From Populus alba (Eukaryota; Streptophyta; Magnoliopsida; Malpighiales; Salicaceae): a DNA stretch of 64,000 bases. Below the pieces are notes generated by a model. That model was not told the DNA's origin. It saw only the letters and a list, made by a program, of their open reading frames with translations, and did no database searches. Positions 11,471 through 23,395 of the stretch are shown here, piece after piece. The stretch spans positions 19,208,147 through 19,272,146 of the forward strand of contig NC_133297.1 in NCBI RefSeq assembly GCF_005239225.2, given 5' to 3'. The position numbers were made by a program, and so were the translations under genes. Every line of letters begins with the position of its first letter. The stretch's first letter is position 1.

Positions 11471-12275
11471 CTTGCATATCCTTCACTTGCACTTGGATCC
11501 TTTAAACCTTCTATCTCAACCAAAACCAGATGCTTCCAATCTTGTTTGATGATCTCCAAAACTTCTTTGTGCAATGGGATTATTGAACAAACCAAAGAAT
11601 TGAGAAATTCCGATAGTCTTTGGAACAAACTGCATGCCCCCAAGTTGCCTTACCACCAGGGCAGGAGCATAACTCACATAGCCTGTAATCCCCACCAATG
11701 GCACCCAACGTCTCTGTCCACAAATCATTAGGACTTTCACTGTTGTTACCCAAGAGGCTCTCCACTTGAAATCACTATTAGGCAAACCTTCTAATTTCTC
11801 AACCCAAACTTGGTTGTCCAGATCTCCCCATTCCTTTTCTTTTATCAACTTCAAGGGTCTTTGGGTGAACCACCAAAATTTTTTAAAGACATGTTTTTTT
11901 GTTTCGATATGGCTAACCATCCAGATAGACAAGAACTGCGTGCAACATCTCATTGCTCCTTTTCCGATCGTCCTATAATGATGAAGCGTCAAGATGGTTT
12001 CAACTAAGATAGCAACCACTGGATTGATTTGTGTATTCTCAAACTCTACATAAGCAACAGCGGCCTCACTACTCCCGTCTTGCTTGGGAACAACACAAGG
12101 CCAAATATGCCAAAGGCAATCAATCTCTCTTTTTCTAATCCTAACTTCTTTTCAAGTTCAATTTCCAGCATCCTCCATGTTGTTACTCATTTTTTTGAGC
12201 CATACGAGCTCATGGAGGTTGTGTATATCCCTTTTAAATTGAAGGCAGGAGTTTTAGTTCAAGGTTGCTAGGAGA
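11410..12275 (-). pseudogene. DUF7745-like domain of Tat/Ogre extra ORF
   Basis: The longest piece runs 12019-11516 and begins MVAILVETILTLHHYRTIGK. It contains a Trp-rich stretch (KKFWWFTQRPLKLIKEKEWG) and WVPLVGITGYVSYAPALVVR. I recognise this as the conserved domain found in plant retrotransposon-associated proteins now grouped as DUF7745. Upstream remains (EKERLIAFGIFGLVLFPSKT, about 12135-12075) are in broken frames, and downstream WKHLVLVEIEGLKDPSASEG continues in another frame at about 11545-11485. The order domain then coiled coil is that of ORF1 in Tat-lineage elements. Several frame breaks make it non-functional. Confidence 0.72.
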
Positions 12276-12625
12276 TTGACAAAAACAAAGGAGAAGGAAA
12301 TGTTTTTCGGACCATGTTTCAGCTGCATCTGCTCTCCTTATCCTTCCCCTTTGCTGCCAAAATTGTCAGGATTCTTAGGCTAGTTAGGAGTCTTTAAAAT
12401 GCTAAATTCATTCCTTTGTTATCTGGTCTCTAAGGTTGGATAAATCCCTTAGAAGCTACACTAAAAAACTAGCTATGTTGTTGTCGCAATTTTTTGTTCC
12501 AACTTAGGCTTTGATTATAATCTGGTTCCATGCAATATCCGACCATCCCGACTATATTTTGTCACTCATGACATGTTGAAAAATTGACCTACACTTTTAT
12601 TGGGTCCTAGGGCTCACTATTCTTA

Positions 12626-13205
12626 TGGCAGACTCTCAGTCAAATTGGGATGCTTGGCATTGTCAGTTTTTTTGAATCAGATCAGGAGACCCCTTTTTAC
12701 CAACCAGATTGCTGCCAGTTTCTGTTCTTTAAAACAATTTTATCTCACTTCGAATCCTTCATCCAAGTTGTAGTCCTGGACGCATAGATGAATTTGGGCT
12801 TTTGAATCGCTTGATTTCGATAGCAGGAGCTCAAGATATTCCTGTTTGAATATCTGACGAGAATTTTGCCGCGAACAGGATTCTGACCAGAGTTGCACTA
12901 AAAACTCTGCTTCCATCATCATTTTTATGGTTGTTATTCTTAGGTTATACTCTCAGTCATATCGGGATGCTCGGCATTCGTCAGTTTTTGAAGCAGATCA
13001 GGAGACCATTTTTTTACCAACCAGATTGCAGCCCGATTTTGTTCTGTAAAACGATTTTATCTCACCTTGAATCCTTCATGAAAGTTGTAGTCCTACAAGT
13101 GTAGATGAATTTAGGTTTTTGATTCACTTGATTTTGATATTAGAAGCTCAAGATATTCACGTTTGAATATCTAATGAGAAAGCAAAAATTCTGCCGCAAG
13201 AAGGA
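12626..13205. repeat. Tandem duplication of about 320 bp
   Basis: Unit 1 (about 12626-12890) and unit 2 (about 12949-13205) share ordered blocks: GGGATGCT.GGCATT, AGATCAGGAGACC, TTTACCAACCAGATTGC, ACTT.GAATCCTTCAT, and GAGCTCAAGATATTC. They differ at many positions, so the duplication is not recent. Confidence 0.85.
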
Positions 13206-13796
13206 TTTTGCCCCCCCAAGTTTGCAGGACTGAATTGAAAAAAAAAGAGATTGAAATAAGGGAGTGGATTCAAGATGAAATTAGAAGAAATTGGTCATCC
13301 TGCTCTCGTTTGAATATCATGTTTTCGCCTCGACCTACTCTCGTAAGGGTATGAAGAAACTGGGGGTTGAATAGAAAATAAAAATCTGCCACCATGAATT
13401 ACATGGCTGCTGCTGCCTTAATTTTTTTTTAGCAGCAAACGATGCCGTCATTCATTTACACATTAATGCGCATCGTTTTTTCCTCTCATCAGCTGAGGAA
13501 ACAATACGGCGTCGTTTTAAAACAGCCCCATTTTGAATTAATTAGGATGCAACTGTACCCGGCCTGCATTTTCCTGCCCTCCTCTGCAGCTGTTTCCGTT
13601 GGCTTTTATTCTCTCTTCCTTGCGCCCGGTTTTCAGTTGCACATCACGAGGAAACGGTTTTGTACATCCACGATGCTAGCTGTGAAAGAAGACAAAGGGA
13701 GAGGAGCCTCACACCATCTAAGGGCTGGGATTTCTTTCCTAAACACAGACGGCTGGGATGAGAGGGTTTTAAGGTGGTCTTCAACCTTGGTTTGGC

Positions 13797-13804
13797 TATA
13801 TAAA
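13797..13804 (+). promoter_or_regulatory. TATA-like box of LTR-like block
   Basis: TATATAAA follows GGTTTGGC and precedes a purine-rich transcribed-like region. It would be the LTR promoter if this block is a plus-strand LTR. No transcript evidence is visible. Confidence 0.4.
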
Positions 13805-13819
13805 GTATAAACCAAGGGG

Positions 13820-14180
13820 ATGTGCAGCAAAAAAGAGGGAAAAAAAAAGAAAAAGGGGAGAAAAAGAAGGAAAGACGGAGAGAGCTTAAATACAGAGAAG
13901 AGAAAAGAGAGGAAGGAGGGAGAGGAAGAAAAAGAGGAAAGAGATGGAAACAGGGAGAGTTTAAATACAAAGAAAAAACGGGGAGGAGGATGAGTGCAGG
14001 GCAAGAAAAAAATCAAAAACAGAGAGGGTAAAAGGAAACGGAGAGAGTTAAACACGCAGAAAAAAAAAAGAAGTAGAGATAGGGGAAAAGGAAAACGTAA
14101 AGGGAAGGGAAAAGAGGGAACCGAGAGAACAAGAAGAAGTTTGGGCAGAAAATAGAAGGAAACAGTGAAAGGGGGGGGGA
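13820..14180 (+). repeat. Purine-rich tract (about 360 bp)
   Basis: The plus strand is almost entirely A and G (GGGAAAAAAAAAGAAAAAGG and similar, ending in a run of nine G at 14168-14177), with scattered TTTAAATACA interruptions at about 13886 and 13960. Open frames on either strand here are low-complexity artefacts. Confidence 0.9.
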
Positions 14181-14789
14181 GTTTATCTTCAATCTATTCT
14201 ACTTCACCGAAAAGGAACTTAACAAAGCTCTAAAGAATTTTTTTTAAAATAGCTCCTAACGGTGAAAGAGGAAGGTTTTCTTTGCATCATCAAAGGCAAA
14301 CACACAGGGACTGCCCACCGGTTTGTTCTCCATTTTCTGCAAGCAGGGATCTGCAGGTATAAGTCTTACTCTCTCTTGCCCTGCAGTATTTAAAAGCTAG
14401 TGTCTGATGAGTGCAGAATCAGAGCCTAAGTTGGAACAAAAAATTACGACAGCAGCAAAACTATTTTTTTTAATGCAAATTCTGAGGGATTTATTCAACC
14501 TTAAAGACCAGATAAAAAGGGAACGAATTTAGCATTATGAAGACTACTGATCAACCTAAGAAAACTTGATGATTTAGGCAGCAAAGGGGAAGGATAAAGA
14601 AAGCAGAAAACAGCTCAAACAAGGTTTCAAAAAAATATTTCTTTCATCTGCTTTTGTCAATCTTCCAGCAAACATGGGATCCAAAAATGAGTAACAACAC
14701 TTCTAATTTCTAGCTTATTTTTAATAAATTATTTTTTTTAATTTTATATGTTGTACTATTTTTATTTTAAATGAATTATTTACACACAA

Positions 14790-16567
14790 CACAAATTTGA
14801 GTGGGATAGCGCGAACAACAATGTTGTGAGGAGAGTATGGGAGAATCACACGGCAACTAGGTAACATAAAAAATAATATAATTTTTTGTTTTATATTTTA
14901 TGTTCTAAATTCTAATTTTTTACTATGGAAGTAGGTTGCGTGATTTTTTGTATCACACACAAAAAAAGCAAAAAGATATGCGAGATATAACGGTCTAGAA
15001 GGCTAGAAAAAGGTGGCGTTTTGGTGGGAGTTCAAACCACCATTCATCTCGAGGGATAAATGGACGCAATATATTAGTCATGTGATGTCTGAGTGGTTCG
15101 TACGACGCTCATAGTCCGGTGCCGACAACCGGAACCGACAAATTCATGGTACGGTGACCACACACACCGGCGACTTCGTTCCGTTCAATGCACATGCAAA
15201 ACAAATGGTAAGATTAATTTAAATGAAATATATTATTAATTAATTTGTTGTTGCTTATAAATATATTTAAGTTGCAACATTTTTTTTCTTATAGGCTACG
15301 TCTTTTGGACGTGAGCCGAGCCCAATTGAGCTGTTTGTCAAGACACACGTGTAGAGTGAAAACCGCTAAAATGGGGTGCAACAGTTCATGGACAACTGTG
15401 CTCAACACTTCGTGGTATGTTCGTTCAATCATTTTATTTTGAAGTTATTATTTTCTTGAATTGAATATGATGATTTTTGTTTTAATTTTTAGGACACCTA
15501 TAATAGCTGGTTGAGGGACAGAAATGGGGACGATCCTTCGACCCATCTGGATTTCGATCTGGATTTGTGGATGGAGGTAGGATCATTTTGTAGACCCAAT
15601 AAAAATCAGGTCTACGAGCTCTCTAACACTACGACCAAACTTATGGGTAGCCCATAGTGTCTCAAATATTAGGAGCTCTCCATCAGTATCAAGCACCCAA
15701 TCTGAGGAGTTTATGGCCTTGAAACAACAATATGAATGACTATCAACAGATTATGAACAACTCAGTCAAATGGTAATGGACATTAGATCAAGGATGGGTG
15801 ATGATACATGTGCAGCCCCTTTTTGGCCGTACGGTCCCAAAACAACCAGCCTCCTCCTCCAACTCTATCGTTATGCTAGTTTAATTTTGTTTTTCAAATA
15901 CATTAAATTTATAATGAATATTTGGATGAATATTATTTAACATTAATTTTATATTTTTGATGTTGAATACAATTTTATTTGGTTAATTAGTTTTTTTTTT
16001 ACTATTAATCAATATAATATATTTTTTTAATTATTTATTCTAAATAATTTTTTAAAAATATTTTTAAATAAATACTGGCAGCTTACAGACGGAACAAGTC
16101 TATTGGTATTATACAGAGAGTTGAAAATAATTTACTGCCCATGCCACAATCACCGATAGCGTTATTCCGTTGGTGATTTACCGTTGACAATACTAACAGA
16201 CTTTATCCATCGGTATTATACAAAGAGTTCTGAAATATTTACTACACATGCCACAATCATCGACAGACTGGTCGTCAGTGATGTATCAGTGGAAATATAG
16301 ACAAAAAAAATTGTCGCCAAAAATTCAAAACTTTAGTTTTCTTAAAAATTGAAACTTCGTTTTATGATTATGGCGCACTTTGTCCATCTGTAAGATTGCC
16401 GGTGTTTTTTTCCTGACAAAAGTAGCGATAGAAATGGAAATTACTGACAATCAATATTCTGATAGATGTATTTTGTTAGTGATGCTGTTGGTGAAAAGTT
16501 TCCGACGAATTGTATGTCTTACACCGACGGAATTAATCAGTCGGTAAAACTGTTTAATGGTGTAGTG
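14790..16567 (+). mobile_element. CACTA (En/Spm) element fragment 2
   Basis: Plus-strand exons of a Transposase_24-type gene are followed by a terminal region with repeated [A/C]CGACGGA and CCGTCGG motifs (16080-16545) and a terminal sequence GTTTAATGGTGTAGTG ending at 16567, the inverted form of CACTACACCATTAAAC. The upstream terminus is not found; homology to the element at 31116-34765 begins near 14795. Confidence 0.8.
14796..15880 (+). pseudogene. Transposase_24 (Ptta/En/Spm) exons, decayed
   Basis: Four exon-like blocks align with the minus-strand gene at 31900-33496. They are about 14800-14862 (VWENHTATR), 14925-15212 (GCVIFCITHKK, later broken), 15295-15415 (ATSFGREPSPIELFVKTHV, bounded by ATAG and GTATGT-like intron signals) and 15493-15880 (DTYNSWLRDRNGDDPSTHLD, then LDLWMEVGS). 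The product is a DNA-binding accessory protein of plant CACTA elements. In-frame stops occur in every block, for example after KTHV and in IKDG. Intervening AT-rich gaps match introns in the other copy. Confidence 0.78.
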
Positions 16568-17487
16568 GTAATTAAATAAGTAATAAATTTCACAAAATAA
16601 AGCTATTATATCTAATTGAGCTCATGACCAAGGTGATAGGTTTGGTGGGTTGACCCGGGTCGATCCAAAATATTGTTGTCTCTATATTTAAGAAAAAAAG
16701 TTAAAACAACATTCTCTTGATTTGTTTTAAGTCAATCCGAGTCAACCAGATATTAAAACAAAAATAGTTTTACTGCCTACATTATTCATTAATTCACATC
16801 ATGGAGTATAAAGCATTAACAAAGTAGCATAAAACAAGATTGAAAGACTCTCAACATTGTCCGACCAATAACTCTATTTAATTATCAATTTTTTTTACTT
16901 CAACTACAATAATTTAATCACTCTACTCTTTCACATTATTCTCGATGAAAATGTACAGTAAATTTTTATTTCCCCCAAATTCATTCAAGAACCCTAACTT
17001 TCCAAATTTCAAATTATTTATCCTAATTCACATCATGGATTAAATTTCTTGTTCCAAGATAAAATTCCTAGATCCTGGTATTTGTCTATATAAACTTTTT
17101 ATCCATGTGAATTCAAATTTCATTGAGTTACATATTGATAATTTTATTTCCAGGCAACTCACTCCAAGTAATATTTTATTCACTTTCCTGTATTTTTTTT
17201 CGTACTTGGTTTGTTTTAATGCTTATTTGGTACTTCTGATACATTTATTCTATAAGCATTTAGATTGCTTTTCTGCCTATTTTTCAACCGGGGTTTACAT
17301 TCTCCCCTTCTTATAAGAAATTTCAACCTCTAAATTTGAGTGATATACCTGAGTTTATAAACAAGCTGAGAGATTTTTGTCTCATTTTTTATTCTCTCTC
17401 CCATGTTTCTTCCTTGATTTGTGAGCTCTGCCATAAGACTCTGATGATGGGAACTTTCTTATTACAAAGTTCTTTCTAGCCCCAATC
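16568..17487. other. No gene recognised; AT-rich spacer
   Basis: Contains the short repeat motif GGTGGGTTGACCCGGGTCGA (16647-16666) and its relative GTCAATCCGAGTCAACC (16730-16746). A 69-residue hydrophobic open frame at 17107-17316 has no recognisable family. The 3' LTR of element C should begin in this stretch, but nothing here matches its LTR start at 28334. Confidence 0.45.
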
Positions 17488-18853
17488 AAGTATCTTTATC
17501 GATCTTACCTCAAGTGTTAAGTCTTCTCTCACCTCCACTGGCACTTGATGTAACACTCTCGAAAGGTCTACATCGGCTTTTCACAGCAAAGAAACAAGGA
17601 ATACATTGTGAACCTTGGCCAATTGTGATGGCAAGTTTATTTCATATGTTATGGGTCCGATACGTTTCAGGATTTCAAATGGTCCTAAAACATACTTCTT
17701 TAGAAATGCTTTATCTCCAGGACAAAATTCAAAGGGACTTCTTTGAATATTTGCATACTTCTTATGTCTATCCTGAGCCACCTTCATGTAATCTTTAATG
17801 ATTCTCACTTTTTCAGTAGTGATTTGTACTAATTCTGCCCCATACAATTTTATGTCCACAACTTCTTCCCAACACAAGGGTGTCGTACATTTGCTGCCAT
17901 AAAGAGATTCAAATGGGGCCATTCCAATTGTTGTCTGATAACTGTTGTTGTACGTGAATTCTAGTAGTGAATAGTGCACCTCCCAGTTTTCACTAAATTT
18001 CAACGCACATGCCCTTAGTAAATCCTCTAAGATCTGAATAACTTTCTCAGATTGGCCATCAGTCTGCAGATAAAAGGCAATACTGATATTCAAATTTGTT
18101 CCCAAGGCACGTTGTATGCTTGGCCAGAGACGTGAAGTAAACCTTGGGTCTCAGTCTAAAACAATTGATACTTGGACTCCATGAGGCCTCACAACTTCGT
18201 TCACATAAATCTTAGCCAACTTGTCAATTATATCCGTCATTTTTACTGGTAGGAAAAGAGCAGACTTAGTTAGTTGATCCACAATGACCCAGATTGTATC
18301 ATTTCCCCTCCTCCTCCTAGGTAGTCCCAACACAAAGTCCATTGTGATCATTTCCCACTTCCACTCAGGGATTGGTAATAGTTGTAACAACCCTATCAGT
18401 TGGCAAATACTACATTTTGCCACGTAGGTAGCCACTTCTTTTCTCATATTTGGCAACCAGTACTACTATTTCAGATCCTAGTACATAGTACTACCTAGAT
18501 GTACAGTGAGCTTAGACTGGTGGGCCTCTCGTAGTAACTTTTGTTTAAGGACTTTGTTGTCAGGCACATACATACGTTGCCCCAACATCACTATTCCATC
18601 ATCTCCCATTCAAAAAAGAGTTTCACCCCCCGATTCCAGTTTGATTATTACTTTTGACACTTCATCATCAAGCTGTTGTGCATCTAATATTTGCGCTCGA
18701 TATATTAACTTCACCCTTAGTTTAGCCATTAAGGATCCTTCCAGACTCACATTTCATAATGCCCCCAATCTATCTAGCTCAATCATAGCTTTCTCATCCC
18801 AAGTTGCTGGTCCACCCATAATTGCCTTATCTTTACCACTGAGACCATTCGCG
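17488..18853 (-). pseudogene. Integrase (element C, 3' half of pol)
   Basis: Integrase inserts element cDNA into the genome. The zinc-binding end is represented by VAKCSICQ (the CxxC pair, about 18430-18400). The catalytic core shows MDFVLGLP with the first Asp (about 18340), the second Asp in SIVLD (about 18160) and the Glu region in TDGQSEKVIQILEDLLR (about 18060). A C-terminal GPF/Y-like module reads GPFEILKRIGPITYEINLP (about 17690-17630), ending with a chromovirus-like tail near 17490. The codon right after the second Asp is TGA in a position where the family has Arg, and there are other stops between 18460 and 18610. The upstream part reaches the duplicated target at 18854. Confidence 0.9.
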
Positions 18854-18858
18854 ACTAC

Positions 18859-20184
18859 TAATGCAACCATATTATTTGATAGTTTCACCCACATTTAACT
18901 AGTGTTTTGCCTATGTTTTATATATAATATGCCTTCGTATTCTTTGTTTTATGTTTTGAAGGCACTTTTGGATGAAAGATGAAAAAATGAGTAAATTAGA
19001 GGTAATTGGCAGATTTGACATTGAGTTGATGTTTTGTGCAGAGCGGGAGCTCAAGAGGTCAAAATGATGTGATTCTAGTGGCATTAAAAATCCAACATTC
19101 ATACCTTTCTATACATCTAAGGCAAGAAAATAAAATAAGAAAGAGCATGGAAATCACAGCCTTCAAAGTCAAATCTTGCAATCTGCCAATGTTGACCTTC
19201 ATTCATTCCAACTTTAATATATGGAGCTACAGAAGTCCAATTGATGAAAACTAAATTGTGTTGCATTCCTGACTCAGAGGGATATAAAAACTTCAAATTT
19301 CAGCGAAACACGATGTCATATGAGGGTTACATGAGTTTTCAAAAATGACAACTGAATTTTGCCAGCAAACAGGTTTCATGAAGAAATGAGTCCAAATTAT
19401 GTTCCGAAACATCTAAACCGATATCCAAGTTTTTGTTTCAGCAATTTAGCTCTTCTAAGTCAAAGCTTGAAGATTTCATGCAAGGCTATTTCTCCTTTTT
19501 TAGGAAAATAATTATTGAATTACTTAAATGTAAACAATCTACTTAAGGGAGGACTATTTTCTAAAATAGAGACTAGGGTTTCCTAGGATATAAAAAGAAT
19601 GAGAGAAGAGAAGGGGGCAGCCAGCCAAGTCGAGAAAAATGCCCACCTCCTCTAAGAAACTCGAAATTATGCATTCTTCCTTCTTTTTGATTAGTTGTTC
19701 AACAAACATGCAAGTCTAAACACTTTTTCTTGGTTGCAAGGACACGAAAACCTCAACTTAACTAGTTCTTAAGGCTGCCATTGAATTAAATTACTAGTGC
19801 GGACACTGTGGTTGTTTGATGGTTAGGGTTAGTTATACGGCGGATCCGTTAACTAACCAATGTTAAGAAGAGTTAAATATTCAGAATATAAATTGATGTT
19901 TTGTTTCAATGATCAGTTCTGATTTATGTTGGTGGATGTGTACTTGCGACCAAGGTTTGTTCTCTTGATAATTTTGTGATTTTATTAAATTTTGTTTGAT
20001 AGTTTTTTGTTTTCTTTTGCTTCAGCTTAGATAACGTCCAAACCTCCCCAAATTACATATCATCTAGCATAAAAATCTGACTTGAACCTTCCTCATGGGA
20101 TCGACCCCTTGCTTACTCTATACTATCTTGTGAGTTGTGTTTGAAGCTAGGGTAATTAATTTGTGCGACCGCGACATCGCAAAA
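18859..20184 (+). repeat. 5' LTR of element D
   Basis: Begins TAATGCAACC, where the right LTR has TGATGCAGC; the first bases have mutated from TG. It ends GACATCGCAAAA before the primer site. It is about 300 bases shorter than the right LTR because the segment corresponding to about 25745-26045 is missing. Otherwise it matches closely, for example GACTAGGGTTTCCTAGGATA in both. Confidence 0.9.
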
Positions 20185-20189
20185 AATTT

Positions 20190-20207
20190 TGGCGCCGTTG
20201 TCGGGGA
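20190..20207 (+). other. Primer binding site, tRNA-Asp type (element D)
   Basis: TGGCGCCGTTGTCGGGGA, five bases inside the left LTR. This primer site is typical of Athila elements and differs by one base from that of element E. Confidence 0.92.
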
Positions 20208-20537
20208 AGTAATTTTAGTTGATTCTTGTGCTATTATTTTTATTTGTTGTGATTTTTATTTATTTATCTGAAAAAAAAAAGAGAAACATAATTTTTGCTT
20301 GCTGCGGAACTGTTCATTTCCGGTAGCAGTACTGTTCAAAACAGATTTTTTGGTAGAATTAGGTATCGTCCTCTTGTTCCCTGGATGTAAACCACTAGCC
20401 CCACCTTATCAAGCTCAAATTCCGTTGTTTTCTAGGGTTTTTAGGCAGTTTTAGTTTTCTAGCGTAGGATTTTCGTACAATTTGCATTGTTTTCGATCTC
20501 TTGTGTGGTTGGTTTCTTTTAGTTTTCTTGAAGATTT

Positions 20538-22029
20538 ATGCCTGTAACCCGTTCTACTAACCAGAGTCAAGTGCAGATGGATCTCGAAATAGAAAACACT
20601 TTATGCAGGTTACGAAAGGAAGCTCGCGTCAACACCATGGCTGTTGCACGACAACAAACACTCAAGGAGCTTGCTGATCCTAACATGGAAAATCAACCAT
20701 TGTGCATAAACATCGATAATAATGTAAACTTTGAGCTTAAATCTGGTTTTATACATTTACTGCCAACTTTTCAATGGTCTTGCAGGAGAAAATCCTCATA
20801 CTCATCTCAAGGAGTTCCATATGGTTTGCGTTGACATGAAACCGAATGGAGTTGACGAAGAACAGGTTAAGTTGAAAACTTTCCCTTTCTCTCTAAAAGG
20901 GGCAGCAAAGGCATGGCTTTTCTCTATTCTCCCAGGTTCTATTGGAACTTGGAATGCCATGAAGAAGATTTTCCTTGAGAAGTATTTCCCAGATCTCGAG
21001 TTGCCAACATTAGGAAAGAATATGTGGGATTCGACAATCTCATGGAGAGACACTTTTCGATTATCGGGAAAGATTTGAGAAACTATGTACTCAATGCTCT
21101 CATCATCAAATACCCGACCAGCTGCTCATTCAATATCTCTATGAAGGATTGATGCCTAATGACCATAATATCATTGATGTTGTAAGTGGAGGGGCATTGG
21201 TAGATAAGACACCCAAGGTTGCACACCAATTGATCTCAAATATGGCAGCCAACTCGAAACAAATTGGCACGCGAGGAGACTTTGCAAACAAACAAGTAAA
21301 TGAGATAAGTATTTCTAACCTTGAAAATAAAGTTAATGATCTTACTTCTCTTGTGCGTTCTTTGGCTTATGGCAATGTACAACAGGTGAAAGTTTGTAGC
21401 ATATGCTTCTTACAAGGACATACCTCATATATGTGCCCAAAAATGCAAGAAGATTACATTGAACAAGTTCATGCAGTTGATGGAGGATTCAACGGACAAC
21501 CCCAGCGTAAATATGATCCCTTTTTCAACTCGTACAATCCCAGATGGAGAGATCATCAAACTAATGCTATGGGAACCCACCTCAATAAGGCAATCAAGGC
21601 TGACAGTTCCATTCCCATGGATTTCAGCCCCAACATAATTATCAAGTAAGACAATCCCCTCCATTCACAAACTCCAATGTTATGGGGTCGTCATCTAGTG
21701 ATGATCTTTGTGAGATGATGAAAACTTTGGCCTCTAACACTGTGACCTTGCAGCAAAATGTCATGACTTTTCAATAGGAAACAAGGTCAAGTATTCACAA
21801 CTTGGAGAAGCAAATGGGGCAAGTAGCTTCAAGTGTGGGGAAATTGGAAGCACAAATGAATGGAAAATTTCCCTCCCAAGCATTGAATCCAATAGAAAAT
21901 GTTAATGCGATCATGCTGCGAAGTGGGAAAGAACTTGAAGAGAAAAGGTTGAAAAAAATTGAGATGGAGGAAGAAGAAGAAATAGAAACCGAATTGAGTA
22001 CAAAGAAGGAACATCCTCCTCCTCCATAA
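20538..22029 (+). pseudogene. Athila-type Gag (element D), frameshifted
   Basis: Starts MPVTRSTNQSQVQ at 20538. Characteristic gag blocks follow: FELKSGFIHLLPTF (about 20730-20775), a frame change near 20780, then FPFSLKGAAKAWLFS (20881-20925) and MKKIFLEKYFPD. After a break near 21050 the text YEGLMP continues to a coiled-coil-like segment and a single zinc knuckle, C-X2-C-X4-H-X4-C, at 21395-21436. A Glu-rich tail ends at the TAA at 22027. At least three shifts or stops (near 20780, 21050 and 21646, and TAG at 21776) rule out a full-length protein. Confidence 0.88.
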
Positions 22030-22071
22030 ACTGAAACATCGACCAACACTCCAAAGGTAACTCCTCACTCA

Positions 22072-22731
22072 ATGAAATCCAGTTTTAAAACAATTCCACC
22101 TTTTCCTGTGAGTTCTTCTAGGTCAAAGAAAGAGTACAAAGAAAAAGAGATTTTAGAGGTTTCCAAGAAAGTTAAACTCAACATTCCTTTGCTTGATTCT
22201 ATCAAGCAAATTCCCAAGTATGCCAAATTCTTGATGGAGTTGTGTACTACCAAGAGAGCTTTCAAACTGAAAGGTCATGAAATGGTAAGTATGGGTGAAG
22301 TTGTATATGCTGTTGTTCAAAAGAATATGCCTTTGAAGTAAAAAGACCCTAGTGTGTTTACTATCCCATATGTTATTGGTAATGCAAGTTTCAAAAAGGC
22401 CTTGTGCGATTTAAGTGCATCCATTAGTGTTATGCCTAAACATGTTTATGATTATCTTAGTCTTGAGCCTTTGAATAAAACTAGCATTTTAATACAACTT
22501 GCGGATCATAGTTTTGTTTACCGACTTGGTGTGATAGAAGATGTCCTAGTCAAGATTGATAGTTTGGTCATTCTATACGACTTTTATATTCTTGATATGG
22601 AACATGATTCTTATAATTCATCAAACAACACTTCTATATTGTTTGGGAGACCATTCTTGAAAACTACAAATACAAAAATTGATTGTGGTAAAGATACTTT
22701 GTCTATGGAGATAGGAGATGAAAAAAATTGA
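22072..22731 (+). pseudogene. Athila-type aspartic protease (element D)
   Basis: The leader KLNIPLLDSIKQIPKYAKFL (22171-22230) is typical of the gag-protease junction in Athila elements. After a TAA at 22339 the protease core follows in the same frame: ALCDLSASISVMP (about 22399-22437), where the active-site D-L-G of this group reads D-L-S. ILFGRPFLKTTNTKID (about 22638-22685) is the second conserved block. The Gly-to-Ser change plus the stop make activity unlikely. The next open frame overlaps by 14 bases. Confidence 0.82.
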
Positions 22732-23395
22732 ATTTAATTTTCATGATGCAATGACATATCCTTATAGCAATGCTTATTATATCACATGTTATGACCAAGT
22801 TGATAAGTGTGTGCAACAAGTTTGTGATTTTGATAGTGAGGATGGATTAAGCGTAGCTTTGAGCTATGGCTATGATTTTACCAAGATAGAAAAGATGGAG
22901 AGGCAAATATGTGTTTCCCAAAACATGCATGAATCAGCATTGGCTTTACAAGCTTTGCAAACTGTTCTCCATGATGCAGGAGTCATTCACCCCATCATGG
23001 ATAGTGAATGGGTGGCGCCTATCCTTTTGGTGCCTAAAAAGATTGGAATTACGTTGGAAGAAATACAAAATGATGTTTATGAGAATGCAAGAATTTACAA
23101 AGAAAAGATCAAAAGTCTTCATGACTGAATGATTACAAGAAAAGAGTCTAATGTTGGAGACAACAGCCTTCTTTATAATTCACTTTTGAAACTTTTGCCT
23201 GGAAAGTTGCACTCTAGTTGGATTAGACCCTTTGTTGTTTCTAATGTTTTTCCTTATAGTGCAGTTGAAATTACAAGTTTAGAAACAAAGAAAGTACTCA
23301 AGGTCAATGAGCATCGCTTAAAACCTTTCTATGAAGGTTGGATGGTAGAACTCACCGCTAATGCAGAGTTAGCTGAACCAATATATGAAGAATGA
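22718..23395 (+). pseudogene. Pol remnant: RT start joined to integrase end (element D)
   Basis: Residues 1-108 of this frame end with the RT entry motif (DSEWVAPILLVPKK, 23000-23041). The next residues (LEEIQNDVYENARIYKEKIK) belong to the far C-terminal part of integrase. RT catalytic core, RNase H and the integrase DDE core are therefore absent. After a TGA at 23126 the last block runs 23129-23395 with SSWIRPFVVSNVFPYSAVEI and VNEHRLKPFYEGW, the usual Athila pol end. The join reads through in one frame. Confidence 0.88.

Larger units (their letters stand above)
12296..14655. repeat. LTR-like block with terminal inverted copies
   Basis: Sequence at 12296-12510 recurs inverted at 14428-14655 (shared blocks: CCTAAGTTGGAACAAAAAATT, GGGATTTAT-CAACCTTA, GGCAGCAAAGGGGAAGGATAA). 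On the left the segment lies just upstream of the minus-strand Tat ORF and contains what may be the LTR end and primer region. On the right the same end points the opposite way. Between them lie a tandem duplication, a TATA-like box and a purine tract, as in an LTR on the plus strand. Two opposite-facing LTR ends of one family best explain it. Exact LTR limits are not determined. Confidence 0.55.

Noticed and set aside
13633..14055. A 140-codon minus-strand frame rich in Phe, Leu, Ser and Pro.
   Set aside because: It is the pyrimidine strand of a purine tract; low-complexity translation, no domain.
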